DNA of 64,000 nt from Buddleja alternifolia (taxonomy: Eukaryota > Streptophyta > Magnoliopsida > Lamiales > Scrophulariaceae): the NCBI GenBank assembly GCA_019426215.1, contig CM033393.1, positions 9,086,046-9,150,045 on the forward strand, in the 5' to 3' direction. Each line of letters starts with the position of its first letter. The stretch's first letter is position 1. Below, piece after piece: positions 1 to 11,655 of this stretch. Made by a program: the position numbers and the translations under genes. The notes under the pieces are model-generated. The model worked only from the letters and a program-made list of their open reading frames with translations, ran no database searches and had not been told where the DNA came from.

Positions 1-1271
1 GATAAACAAACTATTGAGTTTAAGGATTAAATAAATCCTAAAACTTTGAGCCCATAAGTAGGCGCCTCCAAGGCCCTAGTGGAAGGCCAAGATGGGCTCA
101 ATTGGCCTAGTCAACTTAGCCCACTATTAACTAATTATTTCTTATTTTAATCTAATTGAATATATAATTAATAAATTGACTAAGCTTTAAATTCAAATAA
201 TTAATTAACCCAATATATTAAATACTTAAATTAATTGATTTAATTTTTTTTCTTATTAAATCTAATTAAATAACTATTTAAATCAATTTGTCCATTTAAC
301 TAATTTATCCATCTGATGAAAATTACTAAATTGCTCCAACAACCTACACAAAAAGATATCCCGCTTACTCCTTGCAGTGCGATTTTCTAAGATCAACTCG
401 ATTGACAATGAGAAAACACCCAAGGTTGTGGGTAACACCTATCCAGCCCTGTGGCCCCACATCATGGCCTAATTGAGTATGAAATAACTAGGTCATGAAG
501 AACCTGTAGATCATAAATGTATATGAGTATAAGCGCTTCATTGACGTATTCGAATCAAGTGAGAGTCATGGAGTATGTCAAACTCATTAGACTCGATAAT
601 GTGCAATAGATCATAGTAAGATGAAATTACAAAACTACCCTGTTCCACACAAGTTAGTTTATCTACATTGGCCAAAGACTTGTCATTTCATTTACTTATG
701 ATCGCACATGATACACTCTCATTTACTGTCGAGACACTGAATTCCTTGTTGGCAGTCACCTCAAATTTGCTGCTTGCTCATTGAGATCACCTCAAGGTCG
801 ATCGCACCAATTGGTAACAAATCCAATGCTACAAGAACAAATTCAATCTCACATATACTATTATGATCAGTGATTTAATTATTGACAATCACTAAGTGTC
901 CATGTGATCGGACTACTACGAGACATGTTCGAATATATTGATTTCATTGATATATTTATGGAACAAGCTCCCACTATCTCATAGTGTCCGATTGACACTC
1001 ATTGTTAAAGAATGTGTCATACAAGTCGAATCGTAATGCCCAATCAAGATTCTTCGACTTGCGAACCCGTTGAAGTGTTCAAGTACGCTACTCTTTCAAT
1101 GCCTATCTCTTTATCCGGCGATAATGTCTGCATTGATACACATGAACCATTTGTTCAATGCTAATTAATGTCATAACGATTTATATGAACAAAATTTAAA
1201 CTCTTCATACAATATAAAGAAGAGCACTATACAATCTATCCTCTCGTTGACATCGAGGGCACACACCTAAC
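1..1271 (-). mobile_element. Ty1/Copia LTR, partial (cut by the window start)
   Basis: Read on the minus strand, the LTR begins at 1271 with TGTTAGG and runs off the left edge. It aligns by eye along its length with the LTRs at 34880-36540 and 58757-60294: the same landmarks occur in the same order (the inward TGCCC motif near the start, the blocks about the gaacccgttgaagtgttcaagt and cgatcgcacc motifs, and an AT-rich tail). No polypurine tract is visible outside 1271, so this is the outer edge of a solo LTR or of a 5' or 3' copy whose other end is outside the window. No gene is seen in it. Confidence 0.75.
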
Positions 1272-2637
1272 AGACGATCATTCTCATACTTGCAAGTACA
1301 GACCTTTATGTATGTCTTAACAACTGATCAACGCCCATGGAACAAGTTATCCTCCCGAAGAGCATACTACACATAAACATGCCTTGACGCGATAGTGATA
1401 TCCCACCTTCCCATAGTCTTTGTGGCTTGGAACAGTACTTCGGGTTACAATCTTGGAGGACATTTCACAATCACCACTATGTGCGTGACCGTTCCCGTAG
1501 ATTTATGTAATACATGGGGCCTTATCTAAAGAAAGCATTAAAGTCATAAGGATAAGGACAAAAACCATTATATTGATAATTTATTAATAAAACTCATTTA
1601 CAAAGTGAAGAAAACAAACTATTGATTGCTACTATTTGGCTCGCTAGGTGCTCTACACTATCACACGTATGATACTGAAACTCACTTAGACTCACCACAT
1701 TAACGCGAAATTCCTAAATTTTTTAACCTGTGCATCCAATTGAACCCATGTGGTATTAGAGCTAATAATTGTAACTATAAATTTGTGAAACTGATTAATG
1801 TGGTACAACAAAAACTATTCCAATTATAGATATCATTAGTGACAACTTTAATATTATTAATTTTGCTACTTAATAATACTTTTTCTTGTAGTGGTTAGGA
1901 CTAAGTTTGGAGAAAGATGTTTTATTTTCATGCAATAGAACATTATTTTGGGAGTCTTAATAAGAATATAAACATAATACATATTAAAACAGATATAAAT
2001 ATTGAGGAAGTTAAAAAGCTTATAATTTTTTTTCTTTAATCAAGGGCTACACAGACTCTATAAGAATTTAAATAATAAGAGATAAATCAGAAAACAATTT
2101 TGAATTGAACTTAAGACCTCCCACGTAAAAGTGAAAGATGATACTAATTATTTAAGCATTGTTAATTAGTAATAAATATAAAGGAAACTAAAAGCCAGCC
2201 GAGTCGTCTTTCTATCGTCTCTTAATTATCAAAATTGAATATTGTATATGGATGAAGAATAACAATGATCTGTTAAAAAGTAACAACTTCTAGTAGGAAA
2301 CACATGCATAATTATTAAATAATAATTAATTGAATGTTTATATTGCTACACGTCTAGAGGCTTCTGCCATGAGTGACATTCCAAGTGTGTATCACCATCT
2401 GTTGTTTTCTATTTTCACTATAATTCCAAGCATGAATGTTTATAGTTCAATAACATGAGTTCAGTATTGTCAGCATGATTCAACTATTAATGAGTTATAT
2501 TCACTATCTTAACAATGTAGAAGGTGGGGAAAGGTCAGTGACAATGATTTTGAACGTCCTAGAAATTTTATGTGCTTCTGAATTATGAATTTAATTTGTT
2601 AATATTACATTTGCTTCAATTTAATGAAATTGTTATG
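1272..2637. other. AT-rich intergenic stretch without a recognised gene
   Basis: No convincing coding frame is seen. A PBS-like string, TGGTATTAGAGC, at 1751-1762 resembles the initiator-tRNA primer site of Copia elements, and the stretch 1272-1750 could be an old LTR remnant. No LTR partner or target duplication was found. Confidence 0.4.
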
Positions 2638-2645
2638 GGATATAT

Positions 2646-3381
2646 CAGGGACGGATTCAGGAATGAACTCTTGGGGGCGCCGAATTACTATTAATGTAAT
2701 TTTCTTGTCAATATTTATAAGTAAATCTTCAAACTTATTTTAGTTCTAATAGATAAGTAAAACAAGTAATACATGTAAAAAATTACTAACTTTCAAATAA
2801 ATTTATAGTAGTTTCGAAATATATATATAAACACTTCTTAAAAAAGAATTATCGATATTGTACACGGTGTCTTCTCATGCCATAAAATTCATCTATACTT
2901 CATTTATTAACGATAGAAAATTCTTTCAGTATTTTTCATTCTACTTGATTCTATCTCATTTTAATTGAAGTTAGTGATTTTGTCCATTTATTCGTAGACA
3001 CAAGCATAAATTTCAATAGTGCTTTGTTCATCATAAATTAATGTATAAATAATTAACGTAAGAAAGTAACATTCAACCGCAAAACTTTAACAATTTTATA
3101 ATTACAAAGTAATATAAAATAACAACTATTATTCTATTAAGACTAATATAATCAACTTTATGCAACCTCAAAATTTCAACAATATTATAATGATAATTTT
3201 TCGAAAGAATATAAATTAACTATTAACACTAATATAATCAATTTATGTTCTTTAAATAAAAAGAACATAACCCAAAAAAAATAATAATAATGAACTTATT
3301 AAAAATCAACCACATTTCCCAAATTAATAACCGCCGTACACTGTCCCCCAGGCCCCCCCTCCCCCCCTAAATCCGTCCTTG
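2646..3381. mobile_element. hAT-type non-autonomous element (736 bp)
   Basis: The left end CAGGGACGGATTCAGG and the inverted right end (CAAGGACGGATTTAGG read outward-in) form terminal inverted repeats. A perfect 8-bp target duplication, GGATATAT, flanks it at 2638-2645 and 3382-3389. An 8-bp duplication and CAGGG-type ends are the hallmark of the hAT superfamily. The interior is AT-rich and codes for nothing recognisable, so mobility must have come from a transposase elsewhere. C-runs lie next to the right end. Confidence 0.88.
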
Positions 3382-3997
3382 GGATATATATAGTCATCCG
3401 TTTATCACACCATCATAGTTATTTTTTGCAATTTTTATATATTGTGGAGTGGATCAGATTTTATTCCACCATTTAATGTAACTACAATTTGCATCATTTA
3501 GAAGTATTTTTTATTTTAAAAGATGGATAAAAGTACGTACTTGAAAATACATTAAATTTAATCTAAGGGAAAATTCTTCAAAAATCCGTAATTAAACTTT
3601 AAAATCAGGTCCCTAGGTATAATTTTATACCCTCAACTCCCTAATTCATAATATCATTTTGGATTCACTCCGTACCCCCTTAAGACGAAAATGCCCCTCG
3701 TTTTTTTATTCACCATCTTCTCCATCTCTCTCTTCTCTATTCTCTTGCCTCTTTTTATCTTTTTTCCTTCACCACAAATCCGATTACGCAGACTTTTTCG
3801 GCGATTGAAGTTGTTCAAAGGTGACACCATTTTGTTCTCCATGATGAAAGGAACAAATCGAGATCCATATTGACGCTGTTCTAAGTACAATTTTTATTTT
3901 TATTTTTGAATTTCATACGAACAGCAACTGCCGTATTCGTAAGGCATGTACGATGCATATTTAGTGCACAATCGACGTATTTTCAATTGATATTTAA

Positions 3998-4870
3998 CAG
4001 TTTTGCGCAATCTTACGAGAAATTCTATAACGCTTTGTAGGATGCTCGGAATCATAAAACGTTTTATCTTTTGAAAGTAGACACATAGGGCTTTCTAACT
4101 AAGTATGTCACATTATCAAGAAACATCTGTAGAAAACAATTTTTGGTTCAAACATAAGCTAAAATTTAATGACAGTTTTGCGCGACTTCATGAGAAAATT
4201 TATAGCATATTGTAGAATGCTCGGAATCATAAACCATTTTTTTTTATTTCAAACTAGAAACATATGGATTTTGTAAAATGTATGAAGTCTTATCAAGAAC
4301 AATTTAGTATGAGATAATTTTTTATTCAAACGTAAGCTAAAATTTTTCTATAGTTTTGCGCAATCTTTCGAGAAATTCTATAACGCATTGTAGAATGCTC
4401 GAAATCATAAATCGTTATGTTGTTTTGAAAATAGACACATAGATAGTTCTTAATATGTAAGAAAAATTATCAACATATGTTTCGGATGAAGCAGTTTTGT
4501 CTACAAACATAAGCTAAAACTTATCGGCAGTTTTGCGCGACTTCACAAGAAAGTCCATAACGCATTGTACGATGCTCGGAATCATAAGCCCTTTTTCTTC
4601 TTTCAAAGTAGACACATAGGAATTTTTGAAAATATATGACACATTATCAAAAAACATCTAGTATGAAACAATTTTTTCTTCAAACATAAGTTAAAATTTA
4701 TAGACAATTTTGCACGACTTCACGGAAATGTCCATAACGCACTGTACAATGCTCGAAATAATAAAATATTTTTTTTAAAATTAGACACATAGGGATTTTT
4801 GAAAATATATGACATATTATCAAAAAATGTCTAAAACTAAACAGTTTTTTTGTCGAATGTAAGCTAAATT
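3998..4870 (+). repeat. Tandem array, five units of about 177 bp (left MULE array)
   Basis: Units start near 3998, 4173, 4352, 4528 and 4705. Each opens with AGTTTTGCGCGACTTCACGA or a variant, followed by a GAATGCTCGGAATCATAAA block and an AGACACATAGGG block. The same unit recurs in the same orientation at 9938-10994 and, diverged, at 22097-22825. No coding function was recognised. Confidence 0.85.
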
Positions 4871-5930
4871 TAATATGCATTCATACATCGATATTATGTA
4901 CTAATACGTTATATTAAGTGTGCCTGTACATCAATTGATAGACAATAATACGTCAATTGACTAGCATTCATACATCAATTGATCGACAATCATACGTCGA
5001 TTTCCAGAAAATAGTACGTGAATTGACTTGCATTCATACGTCAATATTATGTATTAATATATCATATTAATTGAACCTATACGTCGATTGATATATAATA
5101 ATACGTCAATTGACTAACATTCATACGTCAATTGATAAACAATCATACGTCAATTTCAGAAAATAATACGTCAATTGACTTGCATTCATAGGTCAATATT
5201 ATGTATTAATACGTCATATTAAGTGTACCAATATGTCAATTGATAGACAATAATACGTCAATTGACTAGAATTCATACGTCAATAGAAATGTACTAATAC
5301 GTCATATTAAATGTATTATTACGTCAATTGATAGACAATTATACGTTGATTTCAAAAAATAATACGTCAATTGACTTCCATTCATACGTCAATATTTGTA
5401 TTAATACATCATATTAATTGAATCGGTACGTCGATTGATAGATAATAATACGTCAATTGACTAGCATTTATACATCAAATGATAGACAATCATATGTCGA
5501 TTTCAGAAAATAATACGTCAATTGACTTGCATTCATACGTCAATATTATGTATTAATACGTAATGTTAAGTGTACCTATACGTCGATTGATAGACAACAA
5601 TACGTCAATTGACTAGCATTCATACATCAATTGAAATGTACTAATACATCATATTGAATGTATTATTATGTCAATTAATAGACAATCATACGTCAATTTC
5701 AGAAAATAATACGTCAATTGACTTGCATTCCTACGTCAATATTATGTGTTAATACATCATATTTAAGTGTACATATACGTCGATTGATAAACAATAATAC
5801 GTCAATTAACTAGCATTCATACATCAATTGATAGACAATCATACGTCGATTTCAGAAAATAATACATCAATTGACTTGCATTCATATGTCAATATTATGA
5901 ATTAATACGTTGAAAAGGACCGTCTAAAAA
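4871..5930. repeat. ACGTCAATTGA satellite with higher-order periodicity
   Basis: Dozens of copies of the (A)TACGTCAATTGA motif are spaced by short AT-rich linkers. The landmark TTTCAGAAAATAATACG recurs near 5002, 5154, 5351, 5502, 5698 and 5851. The intervals alternate between about 152 and 197 bp, which gives a higher-order period near 348 bp. It lies inside the MULE. Confidence 0.8.
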
Positions 5931-6159
5931 TTCCTTAAAATGACCAATTCCATGAATTGATCCACAAGGACCGCCATTAGACTATACATATGTACGTACG
6001 TCATTAGACTACATACGTACGACATTAGACTATACACATACATTGATAGATTGCACACGTACGTCATTTTATTAATAATACGTCATCTTAAATGTTAACG
6101 TATGGCCTTTATATTTTTTAAACATATTTTTAGTTGTAACAATACATCATTTCATATAT
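5931..6159. other. Degenerate continuation of the ACGTCA satellite
   Basis: Scattered TACGTACGTC and GACATTAGACTA motifs continue the theme of the neighbouring satellite without clear periodicity. No gene is seen. Confidence 0.5.
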
Positions 6160-6250
6160 AATAATACTTATCCCTAAACTCTAAATCCTAACCCCTAAAC
6201 TCTAAACCCTAATCCCTAAACCCTAAATTCTGACCCCTAAACCCTAAATT
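6160..6250. repeat. Telomere-like CCCTAAA repeat, interstitial
   Basis: About twelve degenerate copies of CCCTAAA occur, with variants such as CTCTAAA, CCCCTAAA and CCCTAATC. CCCTAAA is the usual plant telomere unit. The block directly abuts the truncated 3' end of the TNP2 pseudogene at about 6244. Confidence 0.7.
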
Positions 6251-7094
6251 CTGGCCACAAACAACCTCTGCAGTCTAGGTTTCAAGGGAAAATAGCGTAA
6301 GACCTTTTGAGGTATTTTCTTAGACCCTTCGTATTTCCATCTACATGTTTTGCATTTTGGACAATGCTCATAATCCATAAATTCTTTCCGAAAGAGTACA
6401 CAATCATTTGGACAAGCATGGATTTTTTCGTACATAAAACCCAAGTCAGACATCAACTTTTTAGACTCGTAGTATGACTTAGGAATATCCACATCCACTC
6501 CTCCGAATGCGTCTTTTAAGAGCTCAAGGAGCATATCAAACGACTTGTTGGTCCAGCCGCTTATTAGTTCTTATATGCAACATCTTTATAAGAAACGACA
6601 ACTTGGAGTCTGATTCACAACCATTATACAATTTATCTTCTGAGTCCTTTAAAAGTTTGAGAAATGTAGCTGCTCTTCCAAGGGGAAAAGGAGCACCCGG
6701 AGTTATTACAGTTTCTTCTGTATCCAAATTTTCCCCCAAATAAGCATTGGAAATATCATTTAACATCTCTCTTATTTCATCAACATTGCAATCATCATCC
6801 GAATCATCTGACTCAACATTTTCCTCAATATTCCCTTCATCAGTTAGATCATCCTCATAGCTTCCCTATGATATACCCACTTAATATAACTCCATTTTAT
6901 TCCATTTATAGACAAGTGATACCGAACAACTTCTTGAGTTTGATCACGAAAATTGTTACAATCATAGCATGGACAAGGGATTTTCTCATGTGGAGCTTTT
7001 CTAGAGTAAGCAAACCTAATGAACTCCTCCACTCCTTCACTCCTTCACCAAAAGAAGGATCCGATCTATTCAATTGCAGCCAACTTCTATCCAT
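6244..7094 (-). pseudogene. CACTA (En/Spm) TNP2-type transposase, 5' part only, broken
   Basis: The ATG is at 7092-7094. The opening MDRSWL and a CPC..C cluster (IPCPCYDC) belong to the N-terminal Transpos_assoc region of plant CACTA proteins. Further along, frames at 6766-6536 and 6534-6244 give the start of the TNP2 transposase domain, including YEKIHACPNDCVLFRKEF, a CPKC pair and KVLRYFPLKPRLQRLF. A short duplication around 7035 shifts the frame, and at least one further break is needed to join the pieces. The DDE catalytic part is missing because the sequence stops at the telomere-like block. In intact CACTA elements TNP2 is the catalytic transposase; this copy cannot be. Confidence 0.85.
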
Positions 7095-7689
7095 TAGCAT
7101 GCAAAGCTAAACAAATCTGAATATAAATAGTAGAGTTAGACAATTTCTTTTCATCAGATGCAAAATCAAAACATAGCCTCAGTAAAATTGGACCTCAGTT
7201 TTTGTCAGGTGTATAGATCCTGATTAGCTCAATTAAATTACTATAAACATTAGAAAACACTTAGAACATATATACTAATTCAAGATTGAGTTCAAATTCA
7301 GAATTGCTAATGTAATGTAACATCAATTACAATAACCAAACAAATGATACAAAAATCAACACATTAAGAAACCTCAACACCCTCAAAACTACTACTCTTA
7401 CAAGCTTTCCACATCAATCTATACATAGATCAATTTCTAGATGCAAAAGCAACTGCATGTACACAATTTCACACTATTTCACAGCAAGCTCCACATGTAA
7501 TATCAATTCCAATTTCACACTTTAAAATCTAGAGTAAGCAAACCTAAACAGCAAGCTAAATCAATTTCACACTTGAAAATCACAAACAATGAGGTAAATA
7601 ACTCAGCTATTACTAAAGAACCAACTACTAAAGTTTCATGTAATATATTTTCATGTGAGTTATATAGAAAGGGGGAGGATATACCGAAC
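7095..7689. other. Upstream region of the TNP2 pseudogene
   Basis: AT-rich DNA that would be the promoter and 5' leader of the TNP2 gene. No other gene or clear repeat is seen. Confidence 0.4.
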
Positions 7690-8065
7690 AGAAACGAGCT
7701 GAAAAATTGAGCAATCAACAACGAGAAATCGAGCTGAAACTTTGAACAATCGAACAGAAATCGAGCTAAAACTTTGAGCAATCGAACAGAAATTGAGCGA
7801 AACTTTGAGCAATCGAACAAAATTGAGCTCAAACTGTAAGCAATCGAACCGAAATGAGCTGAAACTTTGAGCAATCGAACTAAAAGGAGCTGAAACTTTG
7901 ATCAATCGAACCGCAACTAGCTAAAACTTTGAGCAATCGAACTGAAACGATATTGAGCAATTGAACCGAAATGAGCTGAAAATTTTGAGCAATCGAACAG
8001 AAACGAGCTCAAACTTTGAGCAATCGAACCGAAATGAGCTGAAAATTTTGATCAATCAGCGCCGA
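7690..8065. repeat. Minisatellite of about 32 bp
   Basis: About eleven diverged tandem copies of a unit close to GAGCTGAAACTTTGAGCAAT plus CGAACCGAAAT. It lies inside the CACTA remnant. Open frames across it are a by-product of the repeat. Confidence 0.75.
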
Positions 8066-8829
8066 AAAATTGAACCGAAACAAACTAAAAATTGAGCAGA
8101 AATTTGAAAAAATATTGTTTGAAGAATCGAATGTTGAGATTTGATAAAATGTAGGAGAAATTGTTGCTGGGAATCGATCTGATAAAATGTTGTTGAATAG
8201 AATGAGTCTTGGAATTAGGTTGAAATTTCTCTCCATTTTGAAATGTGTCTTGAATTAGAACGATTTGAAATGGGTCATAGATTTAGGGGGTCATGGATTT
8301 GAAACGAGTAGTGGCCCACAACTAGTGGGAGTGACGAGAAAAGTGCTTGTCACTTTAGGACTCCACATGTAATTAGTGACAAGAATGTTCTTGCCACTCT
8401 AGAAATGAATAATGGGCGACAAGAACCTTCTTGTCGCTATAAAAAGTTGGGCAAGTTTGGTAGTGACAAGATAATACTTGTCACTCTATTGTTACACTAA
8501 ACCAAGATGGTGTAATTCTATTTATGACAAGAAAAATATTGTCACTATATAAGTTTGCTAGTGACAAAAAACTTTATTGTCATTAAAGTTATTTTCTAAT
8601 GGTGACAAGAAAAATATATTGTCATTAAAACTCACTTTTAAGTGACAAGAAAATTTCTTGTCACTAATATTTATGTTTAAGTGACAAGAAAATTTTCTTG
8701 TCACCAAAAATTCATGTTTGTGAGAAGATAAAAAAGTTATCACTTAATACATATTATTTGTGACAAGTTTAGAGTTGTCACTTATTATTTTGTCATTAAA
8801 ATCATCTTTTGTTGTAGTGACACTTGAGT

Positions 8830-9365
8830 ATAAATATTTAATATTGGTCATTTATGACGTATCTTTACCAATAATCTGACGTATCGTTACAAAATATATT
8901 GTTACAACTAATATGATGAATATACAATTACGTATTACTACATTGCAATGTCATATTATTACATAAGAATTGACTTATTGTTACATATCAAATGACATAT
9001 GGTTGCATAAAAATTGACTTATTCTTACATATCAATTGACGTATGGCTGTATATAAATTGACGTATGATTGCATATCAATTGACGTATAATTGCATATAA
9101 ATTGACTTATTCTTACATATCAATTGACGTATGGTTGCATATCAATTGACATATTCTTACATATCAATTGACGTATGGTTGCATATAAATTGACGTATGA
9201 TTACATATCAATTGACGTACAGTTGCATATAAAATCACATATGACTACATATAAATTGACATATTCTTACATATCAATTGACGTATGGTTGCATATAAAT
9301 TGACGTATTCTTGCATATCAATTGACGTATGGTTGCATATAAATTGATGTATTCTTGCATATTAA
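8830..9365. repeat. TCAATTGACGTA array (right MULE satellite)
   Basis: Repeated ATATCAATTGACGTATGGTTG and TTGCATATAAATTGACGTAT alternate with a period of roughly 43-54 bp. The core motif is the one of the 4871-5930 satellite read on the other strand. Confidence 0.75.
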
Positions 9366-9370
9366 TTGCC

Positions 9371-9930
9371 GTATGTCAACATTGAAGATGACGTATTAGT
9401 TGTGAAGGAACGACGTACGTTTTTAGCATAACGACGTATGTACATTGTCCAATGACGTACGTGGTCAACAAAGTTGACATATTAGTATATATAAATTATA
9501 CATTTCAAACGATGTATTTCAACAGCAAACCGATGTACTATTACATATGAAATATTGTATTATAACAACTGAAATGATGTATTTAATAAATATAAAGGAC
9601 GTTTGTCAACATTGAATATGACGTATTAGTTGTGAAGGAACGACGTACGTTTTTAGAAAAATGATGTATGTACATTGTCTAATGACATACGTGGTCAACA
9701 AAGTTGACGTATTAGTATATATAAATTATACATTTCAAATGACATATTTCAATAGCAAACCGAAGTACTATTACATATGAAATGTTGTATTGTAACAACT
9801 GAAAGGATGTATTTAATAAATATAAAGGACGTATGTCAACATTGAAGATGACGTATTAGTTGTGAAGGAACAACGTACGTTTTTAGCATAACGACGTATG
9901 TGCATTGTCTAATGATGTACGTGGTCATAA
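9371..9930. repeat. Tandem repeat of 230 bp, about 2.4 copies
   Basis: The landmark G(T/A)(A/T)TGTCAACATTGAA recurs at 9371, 9601 and 9831, exactly 230 bp apart. The units share the ACGACGTACGTTTTTAG and GTACGTGGTCAACAAAG blocks, and the third is incomplete. The unit is rich in ACGTAC and TGACGT strings. Confidence 0.85.
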
Positions 9931-9937
9931 TTTATTG

Positions 9938-10994
9938 ACAGTTTTGCGCGACATCACGATAAAGTCTATAACGTATTGTATAATGCTCGGAATTCTAAAC
10001 CATTTTTTTTATTTCATAGTGGACACATAGGGCTTTCCATAAATATATCACACATTATCAAAAAAGGTCGAGTATAAAACAGATTTGGCTTCAAACAAAA
10101 CCTTAAATTTATTAATAGATTTGCGCGACTTCACTAGAAAGTCCATATTGCATTGTACAATACTCGGAATCATAAACCATTTTTTTTCTTTAATAGTATA
10201 AACATAGGGATTTCTAGAAATGTATCATACATTATCAAAAAAGGTCTAGTATAAAACAGATTTGGCTTCAAATATAAGCTTAAACTTATTGACAGTTTTG
10301 CGCGACTTTACGAGAAAGTCTATAACGTATTGTAAAATACTTGGATCATGCACCTTTTTTTTTTCTTTCATAGTAGACACATAGGGATTTTTAGAAATGT
10401 ATCATACATTATTGAAAAAGGTCTAGTATAAAATAGATTTGACTTCAAATATAAACTTAAATTTATTGACAGTTTTGCGCGACTTCACGAGAAAGTCCAT
10501 AACGTATTGTACAATGCTCGGAATCATAAACCACTTTTTTTTTCATATTAGACACATATGGATTTCCAGAAATGTATTAAACATTATCAAAAAAGGTCTA
10601 GTATAAAACAAATTTGGCTTCAAACTTAACCTTAAATTTATTAACAATTTTGCGCGACTTTACGAGAAAGTCCATAACGTATTCTACAATACTCGAAATC
10701 ATAATTTTTTTTATTTCATAGTAGAAACATAGGGCTTTCTATAAATATATCATGCATTATCAAAAAAGGTCTAGTATAAAATAGATTTGGCTTCAAATGT
10801 AAGCTTAAATTTATTGACAGTTTTGCGCGACTTCACGAGAAAGTCCGTAACGTATTGTACAATGCTCAGAATCATAAAGCATTTTGTTTCTTTCAATGTA
10901 GACACATAGGGACTTCCAAAACCGTATCACACATTATCTAAAAAGGTCTAGTATAAAATAGAGTTGGCTTCAAACTTAAGCTTAAATTTGTCAA
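9938..10994 (+). repeat. Tandem array, six units of about 176 bp (right MULE array)
   Basis: Units start near 9938, 10115, 10292, 10469, 10643 and 10818, and a seventh breaks off after 10991. It is the same unit in the same orientation as at 3998-4870. The arrays are therefore direct, not inverted, copies near the two ends of an inverted-repeat transposon. Confidence 0.85.
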
Positions 10995-11124
10995 TAGTTT
11001 ACTACAATCATACTTCATGTTCTCTTATTCTATACTTCATCTTTAGTGTATGCATATGTCAAGTGTACTTGAACCATACTTCATCGTAGATGTAACCATA
11101 CTTGTTGATAGCTTTAATCATACT

Positions 11125-11370
11125 TGATGTTGAGGATAGAAAGTGTTGTCGGCGACGGTTTTGGTCGTCGTTGGAGGTGTCGCCGGCGATGGTGGTGATG
11201 GTCGCCGAAGGTGTCGCCGGAAAGGGTGGTGGTTGCCGGAGGTGTCGCCGGCAAGGGCTGTGGTTGCCGGAGGTTTCCAGAGGAGGTCGCCGGTCTCCGG
11301 TCACCGGCGGTGGTCGCCGGTCTCCGGTTTCAAGAGCCGGAGGTGGGGTGGGTGGGGGATGGAAGGAAGT
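11125..11370. repeat. GC-rich GTCGCCGG-type repeat block
   Basis: An island of high GC in AT-rich DNA is built of repeated GTCGCCGG and GGTTGCCGGAGGT strings, then a purine-rich GGTGGGGTGGGTGGGGG run. It lies near the right end of the MULE. Both strands are open in several frames only because of the composition. It may be a captured scrap of exon, but no protein family was recognised. Confidence 0.55.
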
Positions 11371-11655
11371 ACAAAATATAAAATAAAATAGAAAAGGATA
11401 AAAGAAAAAAGAAATGGAAAAGGAAAATAGAAAATAGAAAAAAGAAATAGAAAAGAAAAATATAAAAGAAAAGAAAATGGTATTATGTAATTTTTCTAAG
11501 TTAAAGGGATATTGTTGTCTTCTGACATTGATTAGGGAGTTCAAACAACGAAATTTGATGAAGTAGAGAGTGCAAAGTGTAAAAACATGGCTAGGGCCTG
11601 ATTTTTAAGTTTGAATATTAATTGGGGATTTAACTCCAATTTCTTGTTAATCTAA

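Larger units (their letters stand above)
6250..8819. mobile_element. CACTA element remnant (right end kept, left end lost)
   Basis: The right terminus TTGTTGTAGTG at 8809-8819 is the inverse of a CACTACAACAA end. Inside it, 8320-8819 is packed with GTGACAAGAA and TTCTTGTCAC motifs, a typical subterminal array, and the TNP2 fragment reads leftward from 7094. No matching left CACTA end was found. The element appears truncated at the telomere-like repeat and sits inside the MULE. Confidence 0.65.
3567..11646. mobile_element. Large Mutator-like (MULE) element filled with tandem repeats
   Basis: The two ends are long imperfect inverted repeats. The left starts GGGAAAATTC and the right, read inward, starts CAAGAAATTG; both go on through an AAATCAGG(T)CCCTAG block and an ACTCCCTAAT block. 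A perfect 9-bp duplication, TTAATCTAA, lies at 3558-3566 and 11647-11655. Duplications of 9 bp and long TIRs point to the Mutator superfamily. No MURA-type transposase was found. The 8,080-bp interior holds two arrays of a 177-bp repeat, satellite arrays, telomere-like DNA and a broken CACTA element, described separately. It is non-autonomous and composite. Confidence 0.82.

Noticed and set aside
1751..1762. Possible Copia primer site TGGTATTAGAGC
   Set aside because: No LTR end with a partner copy, no gag after it and no target duplication; kept only as a remark.
3654..3890. Short overlapping frames near the left MULE end
   Set aside because: Low-complexity Lys/Arg or Phe/Ile sequence on opposite strands, with no splice context or family resemblance.
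4871..5930. Regular short repeats resembling a CRISPR array
   Set aside because: The spacers are themselves repeated and AT-rich, the organism is a plant, and no cas genes are present.
11059..11544. Open frames on both strands over a Pro/Arg-rich stretch
   Set aside because: They come from the GTCGCCGG repeat composition and are open in several frames on both strands; no domain is recognisable.
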